DNA of 64,000 nucleotides, from the NCBI RefSeq assembly GCF_027887165.1, contig NC_077228.1:102891362-102955361 (forward strand), given 5' to 3'. Below the pieces are notes generated by a model. The model saw only the letters and a program-made list of their open reading frames with translations, had not been told where the DNA came from and ran no database searches. This stretch comes from Monodelphis domestica (Eukaryota > Chordata > Mammalia > Didelphimorphia > Didelphidae). Both the position numbers and the translations under genes were made by a program. Every line of letters begins with the position of its first letter. Positions within the stretch are counted from its first letter, which is position 1. Shown piece after piece: positions 1 through 12,300 of this stretch.

Positions 1-216
1 TCTGTAGTGGAACTTAATAGATTGCATTGAACTGAAGAACAGGAAGGATGGTGAGACAAAAGGGTAAAGAAGGAAACAAGAGGAAAGAACAAAATAGAAA
101 GAAGAATAGTGAGACTCCCAGGGAGGAGAGAGATCCAGGCAAAACATTTTTTTCTCCTAATGTTTTGTGGAACCTGCTGAGGTGATCTAATTAATGCTAG
201 GTTTCCAATCCCACAG

Positions 217-358
217 AGATAGAGAGATGTGGAAGATCTTGGCAGCATCCCCAAAAGGCATTGCTATGATCCTGAGTGTTCTGCTGAAGAGAATGAAATC
301 CTTCAATTTTCTGGAGCCTGCAGAGCTCTTGAAGTCTTTGAAGATAAATCCTCTGCTG
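217..358 (+). CDS. MROH3: MROH3 exon M1 (first in window)
   Basis: Acceptor 'ccaatcccacag' precedes 217. The first base completes a codon from the preceding exon, then reads DREMWKILAASPKGIAM and ends INPLL at 358 before a weak donor GTATAG. Ends in phase 0, matching the next exon. The DRE..W..L pattern starts a HEAT helix. Confidence 0.7.
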
Positions 359-3300
359 GTATAGTGACTGTGAATGGAAAGACAATAGGTCAGGCTACTG
401 GGATGAGGACTTGGGAAAGCAGAACCCCTGAACTCCATGGGGACTCCCAACCTCCTTTGGCTGATCTTGCTTTGTCTGCAGTCCCAGGACACAAAAAGAC
501 TTGGAGGATGCTAGGAGGGAGGAAATGACACAAGTTGGGTCTCATCAACATTCTTCTTTTTTTATGTTATCATTTATTTTTATTAATATTCTAGTGTGAT
601 GGTACTAGGCTGGAAGTAAGGAGACCAGCTGTGTAAGCTCCAGTAAGACACTGATCTCTGGGACTTCATTTTCTTCCTTGTGGACTATGATCCTTGTTCC
701 TCCCTACTCCCCCCCCATCCCCCCAGGGATAAGGAGGATTGGCACCTGGGAAAATGCTTTGAAGGGCAGAAAATGAAAAACTAGAGAAGGCCTTCAACAC
801 TCACATACACATGGTCTCTATTCACTGTACTGAATGGCTTTAGTGGGATAGAACTCCCCAGGGGATTTGATGAGAGTAGGCCAAATAAAAGTGATCACAC
901 TGATTTCTCTCTGCTCTTCCAGGCCAGCAGGGCTCTCAATGCCCTTCTTTTGGAATCCAATTCTAAGTTAAACGTGGAGACCCTCTACCCTTGGCTGTAC
1001 ATGGCACTCCTGACCCTGATCTCCTTCCTGGTGTTTGAAGGGGGCATCAAGAACCTCCACAATCTGCCAGGGGTGCCTGAATGGCTAAACCCTGTGAGGT
1101 ACTCTCCATAGAATCACAGGATCTCAGAGTTAGATGAGACCTTGGAAGTCATTAAGTGCAACCATCCCTTAACAGGCATCCCCTCTACAGCATCCCTGAC
1201 AAGTGGCCCACAACCCTCTATAGAAAAAAAAACCTCCAGTAATAGGAGACTGCCCAAGCCACTTGGAGATTGGCTCCAAATTGTTAACAAGTTCTTCCTT
1301 ATATATCTATAGGTATTGTCCTTTGGGGCCAAGCAGAATAATTTTAATGCCCTTTCCCTATTGCATCTCTTCAAATATTTGAAAATAACTATCAACTCCC
1401 CTTAAATTTTATTTTTTTCAAGCTAAACATCCAGAGTCCCTTCCACTAGTTCTTGTCATGTTTGTGTGTCTGTTTACCATCTAGGCCACTCTTTTTTGCA
1501 TCTTTCCTATGTGATATCCAGAACTGAATTCAGTCCTTCAGATATATTATGACCAGGACCCCAGAAAACAACCAGCCTCTTGTCTTCCTTCTAGCCTAAG
1601 ATCACATTATTGACTTGTAGGAAGCTCTTATTTCACAAAACCTCCAGGCTTTTTTCACATGAAATATTGTCTAGAAAAGCCTCCCCATTGCCATATATAC
1701 ATGATTGATTTTCTTAACCCCAAATATAAGGCTTTTTTCATTTATCCTAATTGAACATCTTTTTGCAACACAAACTCTTAATAAATGGCAGTTCATTCAT
1801 TAGTAGATTCAATACATCACTCTAACCTGTAAATTTTTTTAATGCCTAATTCTGTCATCCAGTATGCTTTGTGGCATTTACAAATCTGATTAGCATGCTA
1901 TCTTTGTCTTCATTCAAGTTATTAATAATGACATTGAGCAGAACTGAGCTGATGACAGATTCCCAGGAACAGTTTACTGGCCTGGATTCAGTAGTCATCT
2001 ACTTTAAATTTAGTCATTCCATCGATTACAAATTGACCTAATTTTACTCTCATTTAGTACACATTTCACCATCTTGTTCCCAAGCACAGAATGTGAGACT
2101 GTCACATACCTATCTAAAATCCAGGCATCCTTTCCCTATGGCATTTCTTGGATACCTGTAAGATAATGCTGTCAAAAAAGGTGATAAGGCTTTGTTCACA
2201 TGACTATTTTTTTTTAAACCCTTAGCTTCCATCTTAGAATCAATATTGTGTATTGGTTCTCTAAGGCAGAAGAGCAGTAAGGAGTAGACAATGGGTCAAG
2301 TGACTTGCCCAGGGTCACCCAGCTAGGAAGGACCTGAGGTCAAATTTGAATCCAGGACCTCCCATCTCTAGGCCTGGGCTCTCCATCCACTGAGCCACCC
2401 AGCTGCCCCCTAGACACTGTCTCTTAAGGATTACTAGTCTCTACTGATCTTTTCCCATGGGGATTATTATTTGTCATTTATTGATATTTGAACCTAGCTA
2501 AAAAATTAACCCCCAAATCGTACTGTAGAGGTCAGGCTGACCTCAGAGATGCTCTAAGAAAGCTGAAAGTTATAAGGAAGACTTAATATTGACTTATTTT
2601 GGGTCCCCTCAGGTCTTGTTTTGGTCCACCCTTCCCCAAAATAGATTGATTTACCTGCTGATATACATCTCAAACTGCTCTTCTCTCACAGATTACCTGC
2701 TGCCTATGTGAGACCAATCAGGCAAATGTCCTTGTGCCCTTATCTGAATGCACGGAATGTAACCTCACAAAGATTTTTTGGGGGGAAACACTTTTTTCTA
2801 AACTCTTTCAGATGTTGGGGTTTGTTTTTTGCCAACAGCAGTCCTCAGTCCCTGGGACCATCCTCGGCTCCTTTTTCTGCTTTTGTAGTACCCAGAGCAG
2901 CCCTCCCTTGGTTGTGTCCTCTGCCCCTCTGGGACTGAACATCCTCCTTCTCTTCTTCCAGTCTATACCGGTGGTACCCAGAGCACTTTTCTTCTGGGAG
3001 CTGAAGTGGGCTGAAACGTCTCCCACACCCTGTGCAGGCCCACCGAAACTAGAACTAGCTGATTAGAATGGGGCCACGCCTCCATCCTAGAGGGAAGGAA
3101 ACTCTTTCAGTCAGTCTTTAGTGGGGCCTCGGACATCCAGTTCAGTTCTGCTTTCCCGGCCTCCTTCAGGGGTCTGGGTAGAAAGCTGCCCCAGGGGATT
3201 GCACCCATCAATAGCATCTCATTTACATTGTGGTTTGCTCCTCCCCTCTCCCAGTGGGCAGAGTGAACCATGGGAAAATGACATCAGTTCCCTGGAGACA

Positions 3301-6300
3301 CGGCTGCCCAAACAGGGACCCCTTCCTTGGGAAAAATCCAGATAAAAAGCTTCCCTTCCTCACACCCTCCCTGGGCGAGCTCACTGGAAGTCTCTGTGCT
3401 CTCTTACAATAAAGCTTGGTCCCTGGCCCCAGCCTCAGTGTGAGCGGACAGTGTCCGCAGCACAGTCTCGCAGAGCCCCGTTTCCTCCTGGGGGGTTTCT
3501 TGGCAAAGATGTTGGAGTAATTGACTATTGTCTTCTCCAGCTCATTTGACAGGCAAGGAACTGGGTTAAGTGACTTCGCCAGGCTCATAAGGGTCTGAGA
3601 GGAGATGTGAACACAGGGAGATGGGACTTGGGGGGGCGGGCTCAGGCCCTCTGCCCACAGCACCACCTGGCTTTCCATTCCCTCTTAGGTTCCCAGATGG
3701 TGAATAATAGCAATCACATAGATAGGACTTTAAGGTTTGCCAATTACCTGTGATATAACATTTGATCCTTACAGCAGCCCTGTGAGATCTGTTATCCCCA
3801 TTCTATAGATGAGGCTCTGGAGGCTAGCTAGCTTTCTTAGCTAGGTTAAGTCCTTTGCCCAAGGTCCTACAGCTGGTGTGATAGGCAGGATTTGAACTCT
3901 GGTCTTTCATGATTCCAATCCCTTACACCAGTGGTGTCAAACTTAAATGGAAATGAATTTCTGCATGTACATATTGTCCTTAGTATTGATTCTAAAGACA
4001 GAACATAAGGGTTTTTTATGTTGTGCCATATTTTTATTTATTTTTGTTAGCCATTTCTGAATTACATTTTATTCTGGTTCCAGCTGCCCTTGGGAGTTCA
4101 ACCTGCAGCTTGTGACAAGTAGGAGTTTGACTCCTCACACAAATCACCTGGCCATAGAAAGAGTCTGCATCAGAGAGCAGCCTTTGGCAAAAGAATACTG
4201 AACTGGGAGTCAGGAGACCTGAGCTCTGGTCCCAGCTCTGCCAGTGGTTTACTGTGTGACCTTGGGCAAGTCACATGACTTCTATAGGCCTCAGTTTCCT
4301 CCTCTGCAAAATGATTATTTGAAAAATTAGCCATGTGTTTTATAAGCCACAAAGTATAGCAATATAGGTTGTTACCAGTACCGCCTAGAGTGTCTCGAGA
4401 CACCTTTAATAAATCTCTGTAGCCCTTTATAGTCCCAATAGTCTTTGCTTCTAGGAAACCTAGGAGATTGCTCTATTTGGATATAATAATAATAGCCACA
4501 ATTTATGTAGTGTTTTTAACATTTCCAAATCCCTTTACATATATTAACTCATTTATGGGTATGTGGTTTGGGTGACGGAGCAAAGAAAAAACTTCTGAGA
4601 TACAATACTGTCTATTTTGCTTGGGTGTTGTGGGTCAAAATTAAAAGAATGGGATCAGCTAGGTAGCTCAGTGGATTGGAGACAGGAGGTCCTGGGTTCA
4701 AATGTGACTTCAGACTCTTCCTAGCTGGGTGACCCTGGACAAGTCACTTAACCCCAATTACCTAGCCCTTACTACTCTTCTGCCTTGGAACCAATACTTA
4801 CTGTCAACTCCAAGACAGAAGGTAAGGGTTTTAAATTTTTTATTTAAAATTATTTATTTAATTAAAAAACCCAAACCTAATGAATGTGGGTAAAAACACT
4901 TTGAAAACTATAAAACACTCTACCAATGTAAGGAATTATTATTCTTATTAAGGACTAGTTGGTAGGTGATCTTCCCCCTGTTTACTATTTTCACAGCCAT
5001 TCCATTGAGTGCCTGAAGACCTTGATCTGTTCGGCTGGATATGATTACCAGGTATCTTTCCTGCAGAATCACCGCACCTGGGAGCTGCTCACTGATCCAG
5101 AGGGATACCTAGAGGGAATCTCCCTGATAGCTAAGTAAGCATTCTCTCTGGGGCTGGCATCTCGGGCTGCTCTCCTTCAGGACTGCAAGCCTGGATCCTG
5201 TTCTTTGTTTTCCATGACAGGTCTATGACCATAAGGAACTTCTGGCATATTCGCCCCATTGTTAGCCTCATCTTCCACATCCTCTATGGGCATGAAGATG
5301 GGAGTTCTGTTACCGCCTTGGCTGTCCTTGCTGAGGTCTGTGAGACTCAGGAAGGGATTGTTTTGGAGGGGCCAGAGATAGGAGGAAGGGGGGCCTGGGT
5401 TTCTGGGAAGGGTAGAAATTTTTGGATGGTGCTGCACTGGTGAGAAAGCTTTTCCTTATTTAAAGAATGACAATAATAATGATAATAGCTTTTATTTATA
5501 TTGTACTTTAATATTTGCCAAGCACTTTGCATATGTCATCACATTTGGTTCTTAAAACAACTCTGGGAAGTTTTACAAATGAGGAAACTGAGACTGAGAG
5601 ATGCCAAGAGATACTAGGATAAGAGCTTAAAGGAGCCTTAAAATTCTAGTCTAGGTTCTTCATTTTGCAGATAAAATATCTGAGGCCTAGAGAGATTCAG
5701 GGGTTGACTTATACTCAAATCCTCTGCCTTTAAATCCATCACTACTTTCACAATACTATACTGCTTAATTAAGTTTGCTGGGCACTGTGGGGGCCAAGGC
5801 AGGATCCCTGCCCTTTAAGAGCCCCTAGTCTAAGGGGTAGATAAGACCAGGACACAAATAGCCAGCACATAAGGTGCTCTTACAATGGAGACTTGATATA
5901 CAAGTATGAAATACTGTGTTCCCTTCTAGCTAGAGAGACTGGAGAAAACTTCATGGATGACATGACATTTGAGCTGGGTTGGTCTTATGAGGGTTATTCC
6001 CATTGATTAAGGCCAAGGACTCCCAAGTTTTTCTCTGAGCAATTGGGGAATGTTCTGGGTCAGGAGACATAAAAATAAATAATCTTGGGACACAGATGAA
6101 ATGAACCAGTGGGTCTAACAAAAATCAGGCAGCAAGCCTAACTTTCCCTTGCTGTATAGTTTTAATGGTAGAAGAGGCAGTGATCTTTAGCTCTGTTTCC
6201 TTGAGATATTTTTCTTCTCTTGACTTATTGAGATGGGAAAGAGAGAGCTAGAGGTAGCTAGAGACATGATAGAATAATAATAATAATAATAATTAGTATT

Positions 6301-9300
6301 TGGAGGAGGCAAATAGGTGGTTCAGTGGATAGAGCATCAGGCCTGGAAGATCCGAGCTCAAATCTGGCCTCAGATACTTACTAGCTGTGGGAACTTGAGC
6401 AAGAAATTTAACCCTATTTTACTCAGTCTCCTCATTGGTAAAAAGAGCTAGAGAAGAAAATGGTAGACCACTCCAGTATCTTTGCCAAGAAAACCCCAAA
6501 TTGGAGTCATGAAGAGTCAGACACAGCTGAAATGACTGAACAACAATAAAAGCATTTAAAGATGGAAAAACTGGGAAAAGACTGATCAGGATTTACAAGC
6601 TTTGCATTTAAAATTCAGTGAGAAACTCTTGTCCAGAGCACACACCAGTTTTTTTTTAATGTGAATTATTCTTCGTATCCATGCCAGTTGTGACATCTAG
6701 TAACATACACTGGTATATTCTCAGCAGTATCTCCATTTCTATCTCAACATTCTCAGTTCAATGTTTTCTCATTAGGTTATTGGTCAGGAGGTCTGTGTTG
6801 ATGTATATGATTCTCTATCATTGGTTGAGATGTGGGAGCACCAAGGCTTGGGACCCGGGAAAAACCCAGGATATTTGCCATTGGCTTGGGGCTTGGCACA
6901 TTTTTCAGGGAGAGAGCATAGGTCAAAATAGCTTGGGATGATGGAAACCACCCTGGACATAGAATCAGTAGGCCTGGTTTAGTAATTCAGTGAGTAGTTA
7001 TCAAGTACATTCAAAGTACTAGGCACTGGGCTAAGCTCTGGGGATACACAGAAAGGGCAAAAGAGTCAAGTTCTGGCTCTTACTCACAATCTGCTTGACC
7101 GTGAGCAAATCACGTTCCTTCTTTGAGTCTTAATTTCCTCATCTGTAAAGTGAAAAAAATAATATCCTTGGCCTGTCTACCTCACAAGATAAATCACGTA
7201 AAGCAGGTGGTTGATGGTGCTTCTTCTTTGACCTTCAACCTCAAGGCCCAGTGCATGAAAACTAGGCACTAGGGATGAACCACTGTTTTTTGGTTCTTGG
7301 TTTTTGTCAAGATAGAGGTTAATCATAATAAAATAAGCCTCAGTGATTTTATTTATCTGCCATAAACAAGGAACAAACAAACAAAAGGCTACTATCTCAT
7401 TCTGACCTAACAGAGATGGTGGGCCCTGGCCCATTGCAAATGAGGGGCTAACCAGAGGAGCCGCTCTCCTCTGGGAGGTGGTCTGTGATGTCAAAACCAT
7501 TTGTAGAATAATACTAAGATGTTTTCATTTCTAAAATGAAGGATAGAGCTAGAATATACAGATCTGCCCATCTCTGGGCACCTTCCTAAAAGTGTTTGGT
7601 AAGCAAGTGGGCACTAGTCAAGCACCTGGGCTTGTAAACTACACTTGAACCACACAATAGGCCATTCTCCTTGTCCTCCTACCCCTTTTCTTTATCACCT
7701 TCCTTCTTAGAGTCATTGAAGTATATTGGTTCTAAGACAGAAGAACAGTAAGGGCTAGGCAATGGGGGTTAAGTGATTTGCCCAGGATCACCCAACTAGG
7801 AAGGGTCTGAGGTCAGATTTGAACCCTAGGCTTGAATATCCACAGAGCCACCTAGCTTTGCCCCTTCATAGCTTTTCTTAGATGACATCTCTTATATCAC
7901 GTCCTTATCCCAAGTCATCATAAGCAACCTACTGCCAACTACTTATGTTTTACCGTATATTCTCACTGTTACCATTTGGGTCAGTTGAAGTTGGGATCCT
8001 TTGGAGATGATGGTGTTCCAAGATCAGCCACCACCATCATTAGGGGAATATTGTGATGTGAAAAAGACAGATACAAACATCCATAATGTTAATAGCATCT
8101 TGAATTGCATCATGCCAAGTATTTCAGTTCAGTTAGAAGCTTCTCTAAAGGCAGGAGCCGCATCTTCTTGATTTTTTATCTCCTTCACAATCCCTGGCTT
8201 GGGAATGTAGCAGTACCCTAATGACAACCATTCCTCCAAATGGACGAATGAAGGAGGGGGCGATTCTGCATTCCCATGTGGGCAGTCTGGAATCCTCTGG
8301 AGAATTGCTAGTGTGTTCGACTGAGTCCCTGAAGGCCACAAAAATGCTCACCTGTCTCTCCGGTACCTTTTGCCTTTGTTTTTGGCAGCTTTTTCAGAGC
8401 GCAGAGGTGGCAGCCATGGTGGATGAAAACATCATCGAATTCCTCATAAGCACTATAAAAAAGAATGATCCGGTGACCCAAAAGCTGGTGCTAAAGTCAG
8501 CGGGGAACCTTGGGGTCCATAAGAATACGGTGAAGCTTTGGGGGTGGGATGGCTGGGGCAGAAAGGGCGGGGGGGGGGTAAGTCACAGTAGGAGTAGGTG
8601 AGCATTGTGTCCTAAGGCATGCTCTCTGCAGACTTGGCCATCTAGGAAGGTTGTCAGCCAAAGGCATCTGTTTAAAGACCTGAACTTTCCTTTCTCCCTG
8701 CCCTACAGGGAAAGGGTGCACAGAGCAAGTTCCTCAACTGCCAGCTCCCTTGGCACATTTCCAGTGTCCTTAGAGAATTGGTAGTCAAGTAGGATTGAAA
8801 AATCAATGACACAGGGCAGCTGGGTAGCTCAGTGGATGGAGAGCCAGGCCCAGAGATGGGAGGTCCTGGGTTCAAACCTGTCCTCAGACATTTACTACCT
8901 GTGTGACCCTGGGCAAGTCACTTAACCCCCATTGCCTAGCCCTTACTGCTCTTCTTCTTGGAGTCAGTACACAGTATTGATTGTAAGATGGAAAGTGAGG
9001 GTTTTAAAAAAGGGAAAAAAAAAAGAAAAATCCATGATACCACATAGTCAGATAGATACTGCTGGAAGCTGATAGCATCCTCAAGAGTTAAGGATAAAGG
9101 CAATATAGATGGGGAGACCCCAGCAGTCCTTGGCCCCCTGGGGACAATATGGAAAGGTGCTCAGAGGCCCCTTGGGAAAGGCTCCTCCCTGTGCCCTGGC
9201 CCGTCACCTCCTGGGTTGGTCACCTTTAGCTCAGACCTAGGATATGGGAGGCTGGACTAGCTGGGTGACATCACCAACTCTGGGCTGGGAACTGCCAGTG

Positions 9301-12300
9301 GATTGGGGTCGCCTTCCAAGTTTCTAACCCTCTGCAGGACTGTGCAGGGCAAGTTCCTCCGATCCCTGCAGCCCTATGTACTGAATAGCTGCTTCTCCAC
9401 GAACTCCGTGATTGTGACAGAAGCCTTCTTAGCTCTGAGGTGCATCATCTGCAACCTAAACTGGACCGACTCAATCATCCTGCTCATCGAGATCTCTTGC
9501 ATTCTGCGGCCCTTCTTTGATGATGTGAGATTTTGGTGGTGGCCAGGAGAGAGGAGGGGGGTGTGGACAGAGAACTGAGGGTTGCCTTGCCTATGCCCAG
9601 CTGCCATATTTGTTAGAAATCCCAGAGAAATGAATTCAATGTTTATTCAACTCATAAAAGCATTTATTAAGCACCCACTAGGGGTACAGCATTATTCTGG
9701 CTGCTGGGAAAACAAAGGCAACAAGAAGAATACCTGTCCTAAAGTTGACTTTTATCTGCTGGGAGGAGGAGGATCCAACATGCATACCTAAGAGCTGGTA
9801 TCATGATTACAATTGGATATGGAGTATTTTGCCTCAACCTTGGGCAAGTTATTTAACTTATTGAAGCTTAGCCTCAGTTTCCTCATCTCTCAAATGGGGA
9901 TCAACAATGGTACTTACATTTGTAGTGAGCAGAGCGTCATGAGGTTTAAATGAGATAATATGTAAAGAGCTATAGAAATAGCTGTCTATTATTATCAATA
10001 ATAAAAAATATATATGCCTAAGGTATGGCATAATAGATACAGAACTAGGCTTGGGTCAAGAAAACTCATTTAAATCCTGTCTCTGATTAAGACTTTAAAT
10101 TGAAAAGCAATTGCAGGGGTGCACTGGCAGAGGGAATTTTCTAACCTGGAAGTCCATACCATCAATGAAATCATAGGGCCAGACATCCCTGTCCCCTGCA
10201 AGTTACATACAGGGAGTACAAGGGGATTTGAGGAGGGAGAAAACACCAGTATCTAGGAGACCCAGGAGGTTGTCATGGGGAAGTCATCCATAGGGGTTAA
10301 ACCTTGAAGAACAATGAAGTTGAGGAGAAATGCCTTGTGAGAAATGATCAAGAAGAGAGGTGGAGGGGCATCTAGGTAGTTCAGTGGATTGAGAACTAGG
10401 CCTGGATTTGGAGGGTCCTGGGTTCAAATCTTGCCTCAGATACTTCCTGGCTGTGTGACCCTGGGCAAGACACTTAACTTCCATTGCCTAGCCCTAGCCA
10501 CTCCTCTGCCTTGGAACCAATACACAGTATTCTAAGATGAAAGTTAAGGATTTTTTTTTAAAGGAAAGTGGAATACTGAGACTAGAGATCCATTAGTCAT
10601 TCTAAACAAAGTTGGCATTCAACTAATACTAGAAAGAGTGATGGGGACATGAGGAAAGATCAGCCCCAGTTTCTAGGAATACTTGAGGAAGGAGGGGAAT
10701 CAGCGAAGGCTTCCTGCTGTAGAGGCATCTGAATTGGGGTATTAGATTTGTAAAAAACCTGGCATAGCCCTAGATGAAGTGTACCATATTTCTTTTTATC
10801 TATTCTTTTGGCCAGCAGAAGTTTCTAGCTTTGTGTAATGGGGGCAGGGAATGGTATTGTATTTACTTCTAACCATAGAATTTTAGAGATAGAGAGAACA
10901 TTAAAATCCATCTAGCCATAGGAACATATTTTGAGACTAGAATAAGACATTCATATACATAGGGCTATAAGGTTTACAAAGTACTTATAAACATCTCATT
11001 TAATCTTCACAACATCCCTGGAAGGTATTACAGCCAATTCTAGTTTCTAATCCAGGGGTTCCAAGAAGCCCCTAACAATCCACATCTCCCCCCAGATCGA
11101 TGGTTAGATTTCAGAGGGTTCCTGAACTTGGATGGGGTAAAAATTACATTATTGCTTTCACTAATTTTTAACTTAAACTTAACATTTCTTTCAATTACTT
11201 AAGAACACGATTCTGGAGGACTCTATAAGCTTTGCCAGGATTTTCAAAGGGGTCTATAACACACAAAATCTGTGCCCTAGTCAAAACCCTTCATTTTATA
11301 GGTTGAGCCTTGAAGGAAAGAAGTCACAGAAAAAGTGACTTTTCTGCCCAGGGTCCCACAGTACCATCTGCAATAGCAGAGCTGGGGTAAGAAGAGGGTC
11401 TTTTGATTCCTGGTCTTGTGTTATTTTCACAATGCCCCTTGCCATTCTAGCAAGACTGGTTGGGTTGAGGTACAAGAAGAGAATGGTAAAAAAAACCAAA
11501 ACAAAACAAAAAGACCTTAGAAGGAAGGAACAACTCAATGAAAGGAAGTGGTAGACAGATGCTTGTGTTTTTATAGTTCATTGATATTTTGAGGCTGGAG
11601 GAGGTCAAAGCAGTCCTCGGGTTGGACCACAGTGAATGTATTATGAGCTGTATCAATGCAAGGGAAGTAATCTCATATGGGGAACTGATGCTATAGTTAG
11701 AGGACCAGAGTTCAAATCATGCTTCTGACTCTTAGATGTATGACTGTCAGTAAGTCACTTAACTTCCTTAGGCCTTTTGTTTCTTCATCTGTAAAAGGAG
11801 GGAACTGAGCTAGATGGCCTCTGAGGCCTCCTCCAGTTTGAGATCTGTGATCCAAAAGGTGTTGGCTACTGGGAAATACTTCCGCATATGCTCATTTGTG
11901 TGTCCCCTCCTATTGCTTCTAGGACTCAGAGGAACATCGCTATAATTCAATCGATATGTTTGGTATCCTCTTGTCCAAGGTGAAACGGAGGTTCCTGATG
12001 GTTTCCTTCAGGTACCAGATCCATTGCAGCCTGATTCCCTTGTTGTTCCACCTGCAGGATGAGAGCAGCAGTGTGGCAAGTGTGAGACCTAGCGCCCCAG
12101 ATCCTGGACCTTTCCCTCCTCTCCCCACTACCTCTGCTCCCTTCAGGAAATAAGCACACACTGGAGTTGGCTATAGAGAGATGGGACAGGCGATGCCACA
12201 TCATTAGATGAAGGGTCTCTTTCCCCAGGGTTCCCATACCTGAAAGCAGGGGCTGGACAATATGACCTCTGAATTCTGAAATGACATCTAGTTCTATGGC

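Noticed and set aside
1094-1094. Donor GTGAGG as the end of MROH3 exon M2
   Set aside because: A stronger-looking donor than 1099, but it puts the next exon out of frame; 1098 as exon end restores Ser-His-Ser.
2708-3678. Several open frames of 60-150 codons on both strands
   Set aside because: They lie in the solo LTR and the neighbouring MAR1 SINE and have no protein-like homology; chance frames.
8813-8890. tRNA-like A and B boxes, also at many other places
   Set aside because: They belong to SINE heads; no cloverleaf with a proper anticodon arm and CCA-type end was found, so no tRNA gene is called.
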